Position numbers and translations under genes: made by a program. From positions 5,690,242-5,754,241 of the forward strand of contig OX328097.1 in assembly GCA_946811185.2 (NCBI GenBank): a DNA stretch of 64,000 nt, given 5' to 3'. This stretch comes from Hippopus hippopus. Its lineage: Eukaryota; Mollusca; Bivalvia; Cardiida; Cardiidae. The notes under the pieces are model-generated. The model was not told the origin of the DNA and made no database searches. It saw only the letters and a list, made by a program, of their open reading frames with translations. Positions 61,548 to 64,000 of this stretch are shown piece after piece (the stretch's first letter is position 1; each line of letters starts with the position of its first letter).

Positions 61548-62209
61548 GAAAGGTTAAAGCACTAAATGCTGCAAAAGTTACCTCTGTTACTTAGTAGTGA
61601 AGGTCATGAATATTTTGCACGGAATTTCAGTGTTCTGCCAACAAATACTCAAACACAGTTGTCCAAAAAACACAAGAACAGATGGTATTTTCAGAACTAA
61701 GTGGAACAAACGCAACAGTCTTAGACTCTCCCATTGATTCAAAACGGACATTAAGTCCCAATTAATAACGCATTGGGACAGTATCCAAGATGCCCTGGTG
61801 GCTGCCTTGGCAGAACACTGGAATGTGCAGTCTGGTCTTGGACCTATATTGTTTGCAATACCAGTTGATACATATCCTGGGCAAAACAAGATTAAAATAG
61901 CAACATTTCATATGCTTTTTCCTATTTGTTAAATATGTGTACAAACTGCATAAAACCTTCAGAAGGAATCTGAAATCTTGTTCACGAGTCAAAAATACCC
62001 ATAAATGAATTGAATAAGATATGAATGAATGAATAAAGCAATGGAATAGACTGATACCTGAAAAAAACAATGTGACATTTGGAGAAGGTGTTCATCAGGA
62101 GCAGTTTCTCAGTTTCTCTGTTTGTTTCAAAGTTTGATTTATGACAACTTGACAAGTCATAAATTGCTCATGGACAAAAAAGTGCACTTTTTAAACCTGT
62201 ACTTGAGTA
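61548..62209. other. Unassigned, with an F2 trace
   Basis: TGTGCAGTCTGGTCTTGG at 61825 is an F2 remnant. The ORFs here show no motif. Confidence 0.4.
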
Positions 62210-62431
62210 AACCTTTACCAAAAAACTTATGTCAGTTAACAACCTAAAGGAAAGGCTTTTAAAAACGTGAGAAAAGGAGGAAATGCTGACAAGCAGCATT
62301 TCCTCCTTTTCCCATAATGTTTTCTGCCCTTTCAAAAACAAATTTCATAATTTAAGTTATATTTATCGCCTGTAAATTTAATGCTTTGAGTTAGGACAAG
62401 CCTAAAATTTGTTGGTGTGGTAATGAGTTAA
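62210..62431 (-). mobile_element. F1 MITE, tightened hairpin
   Basis: ACCTTTACCAAAAAACTTATG at the left. Core GCTGACAAGCAGC with AGGAGGAAAT/ATTTCCTCCT pairing, i.e. compensating changes in both arms relative to the usual AGGAGAAAAT. Right end GTGTGGTAATGAG-TTAA. Confidence 0.75.
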
Positions 62432-62664
62432 ATTTAAGAAGCACCATTAACCTTTAACTTATGCAAATTACTTGTTTATAACACGCAATTAAAGCTATTT
62501 TTGAAATGACAGATAAATGTACTCTGTCTGAATTGTCAAATGAAAAAAAATTAAAATCAATTTTTTCTAGGATGTTACAAACTTTTTCTCTTTTTAATTT
62601 TGTTTCAAGGAAATGAAAATAGATGTTTTAAAGTGGTGGTGACTTATTTACATGTAATAAACTC

Positions 62665-63009
62665 TTAAAGATACATCTTCTTTTGTTTTCATCCAGGTTT
62701 TTACCAACTTCATCTTTATTTTATGAAACTATAATTATTCTTGTAATCCATGCCAAATGTTGCCCCTGACAGTTGCAAGGTTGCACAGAGATTACCATGG
62801 ATAGAAAATGCATTTCATTCTCTGGGGGCTATCAAAGACATCACAACCACAGTTTCCAGTTTTTGTCAAAGACAAATCCCTTGAATTTCTTTATCCCATA
62901 TACCCTAAATTGATTTTATTTAATCTGTGTTTACACAGCTGACTAGATTCTACATACTATCAAGTTTTAACAGCATTTGTTTACTCTGGCTGTAAAGATG
63001 TATCTTTAA
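62665..63009 (+). mobile_element. F6 MITE, complete
   Basis: TTAA-AGATACATCTTC at the left and GTAAAGATGTATCT-TTAA at the right. Interior GCCAAATGTTGCCCCTGAC and ATCCCATATACCCTAAATTG match 30538. Confidence 0.85.
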
Positions 63010-64000
63010 AGACTTAAAGGCATATTAAGTCGCTTTTTCAGAAAGTTTTGGCAAAGATTGTACTGCACAGAAAGCACTGTCTGATTTTGGATCCTCAATG
63101 TCTGATATTTTGTGAGATAAAATGACCAAGACAGCCTTAGATTTGCAATATTCGCCCTTAACTTTATAATCCTGCACGGGTAGGAAACTTCATATTCGGA
63201 GCCAATGGCTCCGACGAGAAAATGTTGTGTTGGTCTTCCATTTCTGAAAATATCGGCTGAAAAACAATAAAAAAAACAGGTAAGCTTATCATTATTTGTA
63301 ATCATGTGTTCTTATATCTTTGAAATTCCAAAAAAGGAGAATGTCATGCAATGCTCTGGTCTTTCAACGTGTTTTCTACACTACGGAAAGTTGTAACAAG
63401 TGTACGATGTTGTCTGAATCATTTGTAGCGTGGGTTGACTGTAGCCGAATTAATATGTCACGGACCTAAATTCAGTCTATTATTGCCATTTAATTGGCAA
63501 ATAAGAGAGAGTCTTGCTGTCCCAAAAGCATGGATTAATGTCTTGAAATGTTAGATTCACTGCTGGTAAAGAATTGAAAAGAAATAGCACAAAAAAATAT
63601 AAAAATAAAGAAGGGCTCCGATTATGTGGATCGGCTCTGAATATGTAAGTCGGCAACGATTGATGAGGGCTTCATTTCAAAAATTTAGTTTTCTGTAAAA
63701 AATTACTTAGGAAGTAGGTTTTGTTTTTCCATACCTTTCAGTCCAAAATGTAGTTCATTTTGTTTGATGGAACATGACCAAATTTATGAAAATGCATAGG
63801 AATGGTATTGTCATGATTGAAAATGCTGTCGAACATAAGTCTATCTAAATTTTGAAAATACTTTTGTGTAGCTTTTGATTAACAGAATGGTCTATACATG
63901 TATATAGCTTTGTCATGCTTTCGTTGTAAGTGCAGCACACACGTAAGCAAAAATCATGAAAAAAGCTTGGCATCTTCTGAAGGCTATTTGGTCTTGAAAC
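63010..64000. other. No recognised element; possible weak exon signal on the minus strand
   Basis: 63056-63110 has a faint F2-like TACTGCACAGAAAGCACTGT. On the minus strand a pyrimidine-rich tract ending in CAG lies near 63256, upstream of an ATG at 63239-63241 that opens 25 codons. The rest up to the window edge is AT-rich without repeats I can name. Confidence 0.35.

Overview
This is animal nuclear DNA, most probably from a bivalve mollusc. It is AT-rich and has almost no coding sequence. It is packed with short non-autonomous transposons, tRNA-derived SINEs with GATT/CAAT-type tails, and repeats of a molluscan kind. The bivalve call is an inference from repeat style; no species is claimed. 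Nothing is prokaryotic: there are no operons, ribosome binding sites or long ORFs.

One coding segment is well supported. It is a 249-nt internal exon on the + strand at 38144-38392, bounded by a clean acceptor and donor, with intron phase 1 on both sides. It encodes 12 cysteines in 82 complete residues, in a CC..Y.C pattern of the kind seen in CRIM1/von Willebrand factor C-type extracellular proteins. No second exon of this gene is visible, so at least 38 kb upstream and 25 kb downstream are probably intron or flank.

The rest is a layered record of transposition. The dominant element, called F1 here, is a palindromic MITE of about 225 bp. Its ends read TTAA-C(T/C)CTTTACC and it has a roughly 60-nt hairpin core centred on GGTNACC. 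About 90 complete, partial or chimaeric copies cover roughly a third of the window. Many lie in chains that share a single TTAA at each junction. F1 has two distinguishable ends. The A end reads CTCTTTACCAAACGACAAAA and the B end reads CCCTTTACCACACAATCCCG. Copies reading A to B are given as + and B to A as -.

Other families named here: F2, a GATCAGACTGCAC palindrome, mostly with TTAA ends. F3 has GCTTGCAACACGCG ends. F4 has GAGCCATGCTCTG ends. F5 is a CACCAACCATTCTTAAG palindrome. F6 has TTAA-AGATACATC ends. Larger elements include a hAT element with 8-bp duplications (1508-2341), two adjacent hAT-like fold-back elements of about 1 kb (12526-13634 and 13920-14944), a GGACGTTTTGGCCA element (10225-10984), a probable CAGTGCT element (2616-4071), a GC-rich CAGGGCTTTC element (20257-21189) and a GTGTTTACTGGC element (21976-23046).

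Layout: 0-5 kb holds a SINE, F1 copies, the hAT element inside a minisatellite and the CAGTGCT element. 5-12 kb holds F1 chains, F6, the GGACG element and F5. 12.5-15.7 kb holds the two fold-backs and a triple-nested F4. 16-20 kb is F1-rich, with a tandem repeat near 18 kb. 20-23 kb holds two GC-rich elements. 23-29 kb is SINE, F1, F2, F3 and a 23-bp minisatellite. 29-38 kb is dense F1, F6 and F2, ending at the exon. 38-64 kb is again F1, F4, F2, F3, F5 and SINEs. Insertion sites that can be read directly (empty versus filled TTAA, matched duplications) give relative ages for several layers. Boundaries are read by eye and may be off by a few bases where no duplication is visible.
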